From: Bromus sterilis
Taxonomy: Eukaryota > Streptophyta > Magnoliopsida > Poales > Poaceae
Direction: 5' to 3'
DNA: 64,000 bases
NCBI GenBank assembly: GCA_950022295.1
Contig: OX465600.1
Coordinates: 293,987,782-294,051,781 of the forward strand
Positions 9,496 to 20,460 of the stretch are shown here, piece by piece; the first letter of the stretch is position 1; every line of letters begins with the position of its first letter. The notes under the pieces were generated by a model. That model ran no database searches. It was not told the origin of the DNA and saw only the letters and a program-made list of their open reading frames with translations. The position numbers and the translations under genes are program-made.

Positions 9496-12400
9496 ATGTC
9501 TGCGGGGGAGTGGCTACCGTCGATGGTGATGGGGGACATGCTGCTGGGGTACCAGGATGCCGGTCTGGTTCCCTGCGAGGGTTGCCGTCTTCCCGCGACT
9601 GGGGAAGACGAGCCTGCTCCACGGGACGGTGAGAGAGTTCTCTTACTTTCTCATGTGGACCGCGACTTTTCTCTTCCCTCACATCCCTTCTTTTTAGATT
9701 TTCTGGCTTTCACGGGTGCTCAACTTCATCACATTGTTCCAACCCTGTTACCCTTCTTTCTAGCTTTTTCACCCTCTATGAGCGATTTTTAGGCATAGAG
9801 CCCCACTGGCATCTTTTCCGTAGTATATACGCTATCAAGCCTCAGAAGGAGAAGAAGTCTCGGGAGGGTGGCGGCGTGGAGTTCAATCATCTGTGCGGCG
9901 GCCTGTTCTTGGCTAAGAAACAGGGGGTGCAGTATTTTCCCTCTTGCGTGCCTGATTCTATTAAGAACTGGCAAAATAGTTGGTTCTACTGCAAGGTGGC
10001 CGAGGGGACGGGGGTGCGGACCTTGCCTCCTTACTCGGACGTTAGGCTGACTTCTTCTCAGGGCTGGAACCCCCGACTCACCAATGCCGATAAGGAGCAG
10101 GTGCTCCCCTTGATGCGTGAGGTCATTCGGCTGAAGAAGAATGGTCTAGATGCCATGGATCTGATAGCCGCCTTTGTGATTCGGAGGATTCAGCCACTCC
10201 AGGCCAGGACTCGGGGGATGTGGACGTATTCCGGGTTGCAGGATGACACCCGCTATAGCAACACTGAGATGCCCCTGGACGAGTTTGAACTTCAAATGAA
10301 GATAATAACGAGCGTGACTCAGGGTCTTCAGACGACTGGCCGAGTGAGACCCCTCAGCATCGAAAATCCTCCCACCTTGGTATGTTGACTCGTGCCGTAC
10401 GTATCTTGAATGTGTTTCATTTGTTGGCTCTAACTCGGACCTCTTTATTCATTGCTAGGATTTTACCCAATTCCTTTTCCCTATTCCTCTGGCTCCGCAG
10501 CATCCTGCCGAGGAGGATGAAGATAGTACTGCTGGTGCGGGGGTCGGAGTTGATGCGGGGGAGGAGCTGGAGTCCGAGGTGGCTCGGGCTCAGGCAGCGT
10601 CCGAGCAACGCTCGAAGAACAACCAGGACCGCGAGTCGGCGCGAGAGGGGCTTACTCGGACCCGAAAAAGGGCTCATACTCCGAGTGGAGAAGAGGACAG
10701 CGGGAAGCTTCCTCCCTTGGGCCTCAGCTCTGGGAAGGTTGCGCCTATGAAGAAGAAAAAACTTGTCACTCTTGGGGGCTGAGAGGCTAATCCCCCAGGG
10801 GGTGCTGCTGTTGAGAAGGCCAAGGGGGCTGGATCTGGTCCGGCCAGGGTTGCTCCCCCGAGGCGTGGCTTGAAGACTGTTCACAAGTAATGCTGTTAGT
10901 TTTCATATGCTTTGATACTCTTTTGGTTTCCCAGGCCCATTCTTAGTTGTTTCATTCTGCAGTGTTCGTCCGAGTGGTTCTGAGACATTGCCTGGGATCG
11001 AGGATCCCGAGGCCGAAGCTATGGAAGATGTTAGCACTTGTGAGGTGACTGACTTTCCTGGAATGGACGCTATTCCAGAAGATACTGCGGCTGTTGGTGA
11101 GAACTCTTCGCAGTTTTTGTTGAGACTTTTACTGCTGTCGTCTCCTTGCTTTTCATTGTTTGTTGTTTCTGCCACAGACATGGATGTTGATTCTACTGCT
11201 GTCCCAACTCGGATTGATGCCGAGCTCGCCGCTGCTGGGGTCATTCCTCCTGAGGTGATAGTTCCTGAGGGGACAGTATCCTCTGGGTCTGGTTCCCGAG
11301 CTGCCGCACCTGATGCTCCAGCTGGGGAGGCTGTTAAGGAGACCCCTGTCGCTTCGGCGGCTGCTCGAAGGGGTGAGCCTGCTAGCTCGGGGGCCATTCC
11401 AGTCGGAGCCCCAATGGAGAGTGCTATTATTGGTGGATTAAAGGAGTCCTTGGTGAAGGCGACTCAGTTTGAGCTGCGGCTGCAGGAGTTAGCATCTGAG
11501 GCTGAGTTGGTGAAGTCCAACATGCACGTAAGTAGTTACGTAAGTTTTCTTACCCATTGGGTGTAGCCCCCAAGGCTCTGAGTAACTTTGTGAAGTTATT
11601 CAGAGTCTTTTCATAGGAGGTTTTTATTTTAGTGAACTTCTAGTGGGAGCACTTCTTAGTGCACCCACTGGGTGTAGCCCCCGAGGCTCCGAGTAACTTT
11701 GCGAAGTTATTCAGAGTCTTTTGATAGGAGGTTTTATGTCAGTTAACTTCCAGTGGGAGCACTTCTTAGTGCACCCACTGGTTATAGCCCCCAAGGCTCC
11801 GAGTAACTCCGCGAAGTTATTCGGAGTCTTTTGATAGGAGGTTTTATGTCAGTTAACTTCCAGTGGGAGCACTTCTTAGTGCACCCACTGGGTGTAGCCC
11901 CCAAGGTTCCGAGTAACTTCGCGAAGTTATTCGGAGTCTTTTGATAGGAGGTTTTATGTCAGTCAACTTCTAGTGGGAGCACTTCTTAGTGCACCCACTG
12001 GGTGTAGCCCCCAAGGCTCCAAGTAACTTCGCGAAGTTATTCGGAGTCTTTTGATAGGAGGTTTTATGTCAGTTAACTTCCAGTGGGAGCACTTCTTAGT
12101 GCACCCACTGGGTGTAGCCCCCAAGGCTCCGAGTAACTTCGCGAAGTTATTCAGAGTCTTTTGATAGGAGGTTTTTTTTTTGAATATGGCATTCCTCTTG
12201 TCTTCATAGGAGGCATGCAAGCTTGGGTCAGCCTTCGTGAAGTTGTAGGAGGAGAAAACTGCTGCTCAGAGTGCGTATGAAGCGCTGCTTGAGGAACACA
12301 ACAAACTAAAGAAACAACATGCTGAGGACAATGGTAAAAGCTCTTGAGTTTCTAAGCTGCCATTGTTCATCTTCTTATTTTGCCGTTTGACATTCTGTTT

Positions 12401-13320
12401 GCAGAGGCTGCGAAGAAGGCCTTTGATGCAAAAGTCAAGGAGAACGATGATTTTGTTGCTAAGATGAAGAAGGGAATAGACCGGGTTGAGAAGCGAGCCA
12501 AGGCTCACAAAGCTTTGGAGACCAGTCTTCATTATTACAAATAGGCAGTGAAGGAGAAAGAAGCTTGCATCTCAAAGCTGGAGTCTGACTTGGAAAACTA
12601 TCCGAGCTGCGCGCCGAAGACAAGAAGAAACATCAAGCCGTGTTGGAAACCACTCGGAAGGCGGTGAAGGCAGCTGAAGAGTATTGCGCTGGGCGGTTCG
12701 CCGTTTTCAGTGAGACCTTGTCTGGTGAGTTTTTTGCCGTCCGAGTTGTGATAGGGACCTGTTTCCCAGTCTTAGATTGTGTACTCATCTTCTCCCTTGG
12801 TGCAACATATGGGACAGATCCGGATGCCGAGCAAGCGCGCATGGCCGACTTTGCGGAAATCATGAAGAGAGACAACTATACGCCAGTGACCACAGAATTT
12901 TCTCTGGCTCGGGGACTGCTGACCATGATGTGCGCTAAAGCGAAGAAATTTTCTGAAGAAGTTATGGGTGCCACCCTGTCCTTGAAAAACAAGCTATCAC
13001 CTGATGAGGGAAGCAGAGTGAAATTGGACACTGTTGTACCCGTGCTCCAGGAGGCTCCTCATCAGCTGGCCCGCTGGAAACGCTCAACAGCACGGAGCGG
13101 TGCGAATTACGCACTGGCATTGACCAAGGCGCATTTTCCGGAGCGGGTCCATAATCTTGAGCGGGTTGGTGGTGGAGATCCGAAAGAAGGTCAGAGCTGC
13201 ACCTCCTTCCTGCCGCGCTATGCTGAAACTGCTAGCCGAATTGCCCTGATGCCCGATCTGGACTTCTTTGTTGAGTCGACTGGCGTGACCAGTGAGTCGG
13301 ACGAGGCGGGCGAGGAATGA
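9496..13320 (+). pseudogene. Seven-exon antisense extra ORF (Transposase_28/'putative gypsy-type transposon' family)
   Basis: Predicted exons are 9496-10379, 10459-10886, 10963-11096, 11178-11527, 12210-12333, 12405-12724 and 12818-13320. All six introns are GT-AG and every junction keeps phase. Exon 1 carries the plant family motif: VLLSHVDRDFSLPSHPFF, then HLCGGLFLAKKQGVQYFP, NWQNSWFYCKV and RRIQPLQARTRGMW. Exons 4-6 are Glu/Lys/Ala-rich and likely coiled coil. The last exon has the ARSGANYALALTKAHFPE motif and an acidic end. Breaks: a one-base frameshift in a T run near 9765, TGA at 10780-10782, TAG at 12246-12248 and 12542-12544, and a frameshift near 12600. The function of this family is unknown; the gene runs opposite to gag-pol. 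Intron 4 is made of 110-bp tandem repeats. Element J carries a homologue in the same place. Confidence 0.75.
11554..12180. repeat. 110-bp tandem repeat inside intron 4 of the antisense gene
   Basis: TAGCCCCCAAGG-type unit starts fall at 11565, 11675, 11785, 11895, 12005 and 12115, an exact 110-bp period over about 5.6 copies. Each unit has an inverted repeat CCGAGTAACTTCG/CGAAGTTATTCGG with no spacer. The array fills nearly all of the predicted intron 11528-12209. Confidence 0.9.
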
Positions 13321-13560
13321 GTGAAGCGTAGTAAAAACACTGCTGTGATATTTGCCTCGGGATGCCGAGTGGATCTGTAATAAGTTGCACTGTGTGGTTG
13401 TGTCATGACACTCCTTCGTTTGGTTGATGAACTCGTATTCTGTTTCTTAGGGGGAAACGAATATTTCTTCCGATGCTTGCTTTTCTTTTTGTATGAATTT
13501 TCTAAGTTTTCACTCGGGCTGCGCATAGTTCTGAAAAGAACCTGTTTTTATCGCTTTAAG
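13321..13560. other. 3' flank of the element I antisense gene
   Basis: AT-rich sequence after the stop codon with no coding signal. A decayed copy of the downstream repeat unit (CACTCGGGCTGCGCATAG) is visible near 13514, so the 243-bp array probably once began here. Confidence 0.4.
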
Positions 13561-14960
13561 CAGCCCCCAAGTCTACTTAGACTTGAAGGTACTTAGAATT
13601 TTTTTTCTATTGATGATCTTGTAGAAAAGATCCTCAATGCAGATGATGTTGTGCTTCCCCAATCCTTTGGGGCGTTGGTGAGCACTTAACATAAGTTTTC
13701 TAAGTTCTCGTCCGAGCTGCTCGCAGTTCGGATGGAAAACCTGATTGATAGTTTTCGTCCGAGCTGCACACAGCTCGGAGAAAACCTGTTTTTACAACTT
13801 TAAGCAGCCCCCAAGTCTCCTGAGACTTGAAAGTACTTAGAATTTTTTTCTATTGAAGATCTTTTATACAAGGTCCTCAATGCATATGATGTTGTGCTTC
13901 CCCAAGCCTTTGGGGCGTTGGTGAGCACTTAACATAAGTTTTCTAAGTTCTCATCCGAGATGCTCGCAGTTCAGATGGAAAACCTGATTTATAGTTTTCG
14001 TCCGAGCTGCGCACAGCTCGGAGAAAACCTGTTTTTACAACTTTAAGCAGCCCCCAAGTCTCCTGAGACTTGAAAGTACTTAGAATTTTTTTCTATTGAT
14101 GATCTTGTAGACAAGATCCTCAATGCAGATGATGTTGTGCTTCCCCAAGCCTTTGAGGCGTTGGTGAGCACTTAACATAAGTTTTCTAAGTTCTCGTCCG
14201 AGCTGCTCTCAGTTCGGATGGAAAACCTGATTGATAGGTTTTGTCCGAGCTGCGCACAGCTCGGAGAAAACCTATTTTTACAACTTTAAGCAGCCCCAAG
14301 TCTCCTGAGACTTTAAAGTACTTAGAAAAAAATTCTATTGAGGATCTTGTATACAAGGTCCTCAATGCAGATGATGTTGTGCTTCCCCAAGCCTTTGGGG
14401 CGTTGGTGAGCACTTAACATAAGTTTTCTAAGTTCTCGTCCGAGCTGCTCACAGTTCGGATGGAAAACCTGATTGATAGTTTTCGTCCGAGCTGCGCACA
14501 GCTCGGAGAAAACATGTTTTTACAACTTTAAGTAGCCCCCAAGTCTCCTGAGACTTGAAAGTACTTAGAATTTTTTTCTATTGAAGATCTTGTATACAAG
14601 GTCCTCAATGCAGATGATGTTGTGCTTCCCCAAGCCTTTGGGGCGTTGGTGAGCACTTAACATAAGTTTTCTAAGTTATCGTCCGAGCTGCTCGCAGTTC
14701 GGATGGAAAACCTTATTGATAGTTTTCGTCCGAGCTGCGCACAGCTTGGAGAAAACCTGTTTTTACAACTTTAAGCAGCCCCCAAGTCTCCCGAGACTTG
14801 AAAGTACTTAGAAAATTTTTCTATTGAAGATCTTATATACAAGGTCCTCAATGCAGATGATGTTGTGCTTTCCCAAACCTTTGGGGCGTTGGTGAGCACT
14901 TAACATAAGTTTTCTAAGTTCTCGTTCGAGCTGCACGCAGCTCGGATGAAAAACCAGATG
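13561..14960. repeat. 243-bp tandem array between the convergent genes of element I
   Basis: CAGCCCCCAAGTCT-type unit starts fall at 13561, 13805, 14048, 14291, 14533 and 14776, a period of 242-244 bases over about 5.7 copies. Each unit carries two 20-base dyads: CCGAGCTGCTCGCAGTTCGG-type (13712, 14198, 14440, 14683) and CCGAGCTGCGCACAGCTCGG-type (13759, 14002, 14245, 14487, 14730), 47 bases apart. The array lies between the end of integrase (15036) and the end of the antisense gene (13320). Plant gypsy elements are known to hold satellite-forming repeats in this 3' region. Confidence 0.9.
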
Positions 14961-15035
14961 TTGAGTTATGAAAACAAATTGATTAAGACGCACTATGCGT
15001 ACGAAGTAATATTTATTCATATCTTAGAAGCGTGC

Positions 15036-16568
15036 TCATGCATAGAAGCGGCACAGTAACTGGGCGTTCCATGCATGAGGCTCTTCTATCTTATTAGTTA
15101 CATCGTACAGGTGATAGGCCCCATTGTGCAATACTCTGGAGATGATAAATGGGCCTTCCCATGGGGGAGCTAGTTTGTGGTCCGAAGTTTGCTTGATGCG
15201 AAGTACCATGTCGCCCTCTTGGAAGGAGCGAGCTCGGACGTGCCGGTCGTGGTATCGGCGAAGGTCTTGCTGATAAAACATCGAGCGGGTGAGGGCTAAA
15301 TTTCGTTCTTCTTCCAAGAGATCAACGCCGTCTTGTCGTGCTTCTTCGACTTCGGCTTATGTGTACTGGCTTATGCGGGGGTCGTTGTGCTTGAGGTCAC
15401 TCGGAAGCACTGCTTCTGAACCGTAGACGAGGAAGAAGGGGGTTGACCGAGTTGAGCGATTGGGAGTTGTACGCAATCCCCACAAGACTGAAGGGAGTTC
15501 ATCAACCCAGGCACCCGCTACTTCCTTTAGTTCCCGAAGTAGCCGAGGCTTGATTCCTTTTAGTATTAGTCCGTTGGCTCATTCGACTTGGCCGTTGGAC
15601 TGTGGGTGTGCGACTGAGGCGAAGTTGACCTGGATGCCATTGGACCAACAGAATTTCTTGAATTCAGCCGAGTTGAAGTTCGATCCATTATCAGTAATGA
15701 TGTCATGCGGGACACCGAACTGATGTATGATGCCTTGCATGAAGCTGACTGCTGTGGCGGAGTCTTGGGTCTTGATAGGTTTTGCTTCTATCCATTTTGT
15801 AAACTTGTCAACGGCGACCAAAATGTGGGTGAAACCATGCTTGCCCGTTCGGAGTGGTCCGATCATATCTAGTCCCCATGCTGCAAATGGCCAGGCTAGG
15901 GGGATTGTCTTCAGCTCGGAAGCTGGTTTGCAGGGCTGGTTGGCATAAAACTGGCAGCCTTCGCAGTGGCCCACGATGTACCGAGCATCGCTGAGGGCGT
16001 CGGGCCAGAAGAAACCAGCTCGGAAAGATTTTGCCACCAACGTCCGACTTGAGGCATGATGGCCAGAATCTCCCAAGTGGATGTCTTGTAGGATGCAGCG
16101 GCATTCTTCCTCGGAGATGCATCACCGGGGGACATGAGTGATGCTGTTCCTATACAGCTCCCCATTGATCACCGAGTAGGACTTGGATTTGCGGATGATC
16201 TGCTTGGCTTCTATCTCGTCGTCGGGCAACTCCTGTTTTTGCAGATAGGAAAGGATTGGACGTGTCCACTCGGGGGGGGGGGGGGAGACCTCCACATCAA
16301 ACACCATGTCAACTACTGCGGGTATATCTTCTTTGTTGGGGATGTTCTTGTCAGACAGCATATCTGGATCGGCTTCCAGGAAAGGGTCCTCCTTGACTGT
16401 TGGGGAATGCAAGTGCTCCAGGTAGATCCCTGGCGGGATCTGACCTCGGGTGGAACCCAATTTGGCTAGGTCATCTGCTGCCTGATTTTTAACCCTTGGA
16501 ATGTGATGGAGCTCCAGCCCATCAAATTTTTTCGCCAATTTTCTCGCTGCTACACAGTAGGTTGTCAT
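15036..16568 (-). pseudogene. Element I RNase H end and integrase
   Basis: This part is read in one frame, different from upstream pol. It starts with the end of RNase H (GLELHHIPRVKNQAADDLAKLGS), then the integrase zinc-binding HHCC region (HASSRTL...HCEGCQF). The catalytic core follows, with all three acidic residues visible: GLDMIGPL, ITDNGSNF and HPQSNGQVE. The C-terminal part ends at 15036 and no chromodomain is seen. Stops break it after THVPR (16122-16124) and directly after HPQSNGQVE (TGA at 15579-15581; relatives have Arg there, so a CGA-to-TGA change is likely), and near 15360. It would have inserted cDNA into the genome; this copy is inactive. Confidence 0.85.
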
Positions 16569-18237
16569 TGCTGGGCTTCAGATGTCCCACTCTTGGGTCT
16601 GAATCTCCGAATACCATAAGTCTCCTGACTCCGAGTGAGATGGCCATTCGCATACCGTACAGGAGAGCTTCATGCTCGGCTTCGTTGTTTGTTGCTGGGA
16701 AATGGATTTGGAGGACGTATCTCATCTCGTCCTTTCTTGGTGAGACTAGTACCACCCCTGCCCCTACGCCGTGTAGCATCTTGGAGCCATCGAAGAACAT
16801 CATCCAATGTTCTGGTGTTGGCTGTGGGGGATGTTGGACCTCAATCCACTCGGCTAGGAAATCCAATAACGCTTGTGACTTGATTGCTTTTTTAGCTTGA
16901 TAATTGAGGTAAAAGGGGAGTAGGTCCAAACTCCATTTTGCTATTCTGCCTGTTGAGTATCTGTTGTTCATAATTTCTGCCAGGGGAGCTTCAGAAACCA
17001 CTGTGATGGAATGAACCTGGAAGTAGTGTGTGAGCTTCTGTGATGCCAAGTAAATTCCCATTGCTATCTTCTGGTAGTGAGGATATCTCTGCTTGGATGG
17101 TGTGAGGACTTCGGAGATGTAGTACACCGGTCTTTGCACCTTTTGTGATTTTCCTTCTTCTTCCCTCTCCACCACTATGGCTACGCTGACAACTCGGCTT
17201 GTGGCAGCAATATATAACAAGAGCGGCTCTTTTTCTTGGGGTGCTTCCAGGACTGGCCGAGTTGACAGTTGCTTTTTGAGTTCTTCGAAAGCCATTTGAG
17301 CTTCCTCCGTCCAGACGAAATTCAGCGATTTTTTCATCAGCTGGTAGAGAGGTAGGGCTTTCTTTCCCAATATGGAAATGAACCGACTGAGTTCTGCGAG
17401 ACAACCTGTCAATTTTTGGACGTCTCGGAGCTGTTTGGGAGGCTTCATGTTTTGAATTGCCACGATTTTCTCCGGGTTGGATTCTATCCCGCGCTCGGAG
17501 ACCATGAATCCGAGTAGCTTTCCCGCTGGCACACAAAAAAAGCATTTTGCAGGATTGAGCTTGATGCTGTAGGCTCGGAGGCTCTGAAAAGTTTTAGCTA
17601 AGTCGGCTAGTAAACTAATTCCTTTAGCCGACTTGACCACGATGTCATCCACATAGACCTCCATATTTCTGCCGATCTGCCAGATCAGGCAATTCTGCAT
17701 CATGCGCTGGTATGTGGTGCCTGCGTTTCTTAGTCCGAATGGCATCGTGATATAACAAAAACATCCGAATGGGGTTATGAATGTTGTTTTAAGCTCGTCT
17801 CGTTCGTATAGTCGGATTTGGTGATAACCTGAGTATGCATCAAGGAAACATAATCTTTCGCAGCATGATGTGGAGTCCACAATCTGGTCAATGCGAGGAA
17901 GAGGGAAATGGTCTTTTGGACAAACTTTATTGATATGACGGAAATCAACACAAGTTCTCCAAGATTTATCTTTCTTCGGAACCATTACAGGATTTTCTAA
18001 CCACTCGGAGTGGAAGATTTCCCTAATGAATCCGGCTGCTAATAGTCTAGCTATCTCCTGCCCGATGGCCTTCCTTTTCTCGGAGGAAAACTGTCGGAGG
18101 GACTATTTCACCGGTCTTGATTTTGGATCTATGTGTAACTCGTGCTCGGCCAACTCCCTTGGGACTCCAGGCATATCGGCGGGCTTCCACGCGAAGATGT
18201 CCCAATTCTCACGGAGGAAGTTGACGAGCTCGAGTTC
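16569..18237 (-). pseudogene. Element I reverse transcriptase and RNase H
   Basis: The Ty3/gypsy reverse transcriptase has WRTCVDFRHINKVCPKD, FLDAYSGYHQI, MPFGLRNAGTTYQRMM and the catalytic YVDDIVVKS (about 17644-17655). RNase H follows with MMFFDGS, NNEAEHEALL and VFGDSD. A small deletion with frame change near 16590 removes the segment after GDSD, so RNase H and integrase are out of frame. A TAG at 18103-18105 interrupts the N-terminal part. It shares the frame of gag-protease upstream. It copied element RNA to DNA in virus-like particles; it is now broken. Confidence 0.9.
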
Positions 18238-20460
18238 CTATTGGGGATCCAGATCGGTGGCGATGTTGGTGTATTTGTCTTCATCTGTGGGGTGTATCTG
18301 TACCCTCTTGGTCTCTCCGGCCGACTCGAATGAAGATGTCTTCTTTGGCTGCAGCAACTCGGACGAGTCGGCGGCTTTTTTGTACTCGGCCAGCTTGACC
18401 TCAACCATTTGCTGATCAGCTATCAGGGAACCCTTCTGTAGCAGTTCTTCGGCTTGCTTGTAGTCTCCTGAGACAGTGATCACGCCGTGCGGGCTGGGCA
18501 TCTTGAGTTTCAGATAGACATAACAGGGGATGGCCATAAATTTCGCATAGTCCGGCCTTCCGAGTAAAGCATGGTACGCACTCGGGAAGTCCACTACTTC
18601 AAAGGTGATCTTCTCTTTCCGGAAGTTACTCGGACTACCGAAGACCACATTGAGGGAGATCATTCCGAGTGAGTACGCCTTTTTCCCCGGGATTATCCCA
18701 TGAAATTCCAGGTAGCTTTTGCGGAGCTTGGACATCGGAATGTTCATGCTCTTCAGAGTGCTTGCATATAAGATGTTATTTCCGCTACCGCCATCCATCA
18801 AGACATTTCTGATCCTGAAGTTACCATTCCCTGTTTCCAGTAAAGGATCCACAATCAGGGCGTGCCTTCCCGGGTGAGGAATGTGAGGAGGGTGATCTGA
18901 CTGATCGAAAGTGATTGGGACGTCGGCCCACTTCATGTAATTCGGAACTGCCGGAGCTACCGAGTTGACTTCTCTGAATCTTATCTTTTCTACCCTCTTC
19001 GACTCTCGTCCTGCGAAGATGACCAGCACTCCGTCTTCTCTCGGGAAGCCCTCGCTGTCCAGTTCTGGGCTGGGCGCTTTCTTTTTCCCGGTCTCCTTAT
19101 CCTGCTGAGGGCCTGACCTTGCGTTTTGCACTGCTCTCTTGATCAGGCGGCATTGCCGAGCTGTATGCTTTGGAATAACCAGTTTTCCCTCGGCATCACG
19201 AGTGGTTTGGAGAGGACAAGGCTGATCCAGAACTTCATCTTCATTGGACGGCTTTTTCTGTCGTGGTTTCCACTCCTTCCGTGCCTTCCCCTTGCCATGA
19301 AGGCCCGAAGCGTTTGCTGCGGCCACCAGCTCTGCGTCTGTTGGGGCGTCTTTTGCCTTTCTCTTGTTGTTGTTTGTGGTCTTCTTCTTCGGGTTCGGCG
19401 CCGAGTTGCCACCTCCTCTATGCTGCTGGTTCTTCTGCCGAATCTCCTCTTCACCATTGGCATACTTGTTCGCTATCTCCATCAGCTTTCCGAGTGAGGT
19501 GATGTGCGGTGATCTTGCCAACTTAAGATTTAACTCTTTGTACTTGACCCCTTCTTTGAAGGCGTGAATGGCCTGGAACTCGGAGACGCCTTCCACCGAG
19601 TTGTGGAGTGTGATCCACCTCTAGATGTAGTCCCAAGTAGTCTCGGTATTGCCCTGGACGCATAATTGTAGCTCGGTCAGAGCTCCAGGCCTCTTGTAGG
19701 TCCCCTCAAAATTGTTGATGAACACTCTCTCGAGGTCTTCCCAAACCCAGATGCTACTCGGGGGGAGCTGATTCAGCCACGCTCGAGCTGAGCCCTCTAA
19801 CATCAACGGCAGGTGCATCATGGCTATCTCGTCACCACCCCCTCCGATTTGCACGGCTATTCTGTAATCATCCAGCCATGTCTGGGGTTTAGCATCACCT
19901 CGGTACTTATCCACCCCTTGAGCTATCCTGAAGTGAGGCGGAATAGGGGTAGATCGAATCCTTTCACTGAAACAAACCGGCCCTGTGGCCATTGAGGGTC
20001 GAGCCTGATCCTGACGATGAGTTCTGGAGCGGTCGACTCGGCTCTGCACAAGATGGCTTCAGGCGTCGTCTTCAACATCAAAATAACGGTCGTCCCGATT
20101 CCGACGGAATTCCTCTCTCCGCGGTGCGGGCCGACCCGTCCCACGGGCTTCCGTCCTCCTGAGATCTTCATGCCGATACTGCTCTTGGCGATGATCTCCT
20201 CGGGGTTCATCTCTGCGCCGAGGCGAATTGTTCTTGTTCCTCCGTGCTTCCCCATAGGGCGTGTGTACTGACAGTGACGTCCTTGCAGGGGGAACTTGGG
20301 AATGGATCCGCTGCTATGATTTACTGACAGCAGCGTTTTGATCGACTGCGGTTTGTAACAAAAACGCCAGGTGGTGAATTTCTTCTGCCGCCGATCCACT
20401 GGGCTGCAGAGAATTTGGAATCCGAGTTGCCGCTATGAGATTTTCTACTGGGGTACCCAT
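18238..20460 (-). pseudogene. Element I gag and aspartic protease
   Basis: The frame opens with ATG at 20460 (MGTPVENLIAATRIPNS) and continues to 18238. The gag core is recognisable by KPQTWLDDYRIAV, LMLEGSARAWLNQLP, VFINNFEGTYKRP and FQAIHAFKEGVKY, and is followed by a Lys/Asn-rich basic stretch. The protease has LMDGGSGNNILYA (active-site Asp at about 18793-18795) and HALLGRPDYAKFMAIP. In-frame stops fall at 20314-20316 (TAG), 20059-20061 (TGA), 19621-19623 (TAG) and 18238-18240 (TAG). Several match CAG-to-TAG or CGA-to-TGA changes. Gag would form the particle and protease would process it. Confidence 0.85.

Noticed and set aside
11554..12180. CRISPR-like regular repeats
   Set aside because: The 110-, 243- and 72-bp units are contiguous tandem repeats without unique spacers, and the genome is plainly a plant's.
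9302..13320. A captured host gene
   Set aside because: The protein family is the plant transposon-associated Transposase_28 type and recurs in element J, so it belongs to the elements.
16271..16284. Long G runs as regulatory G-quadruplexes
   Set aside because: A single G run within proline codons of pol (minus strand); similar G runs in the element I LTRs differ in length between copies and look like slippage.
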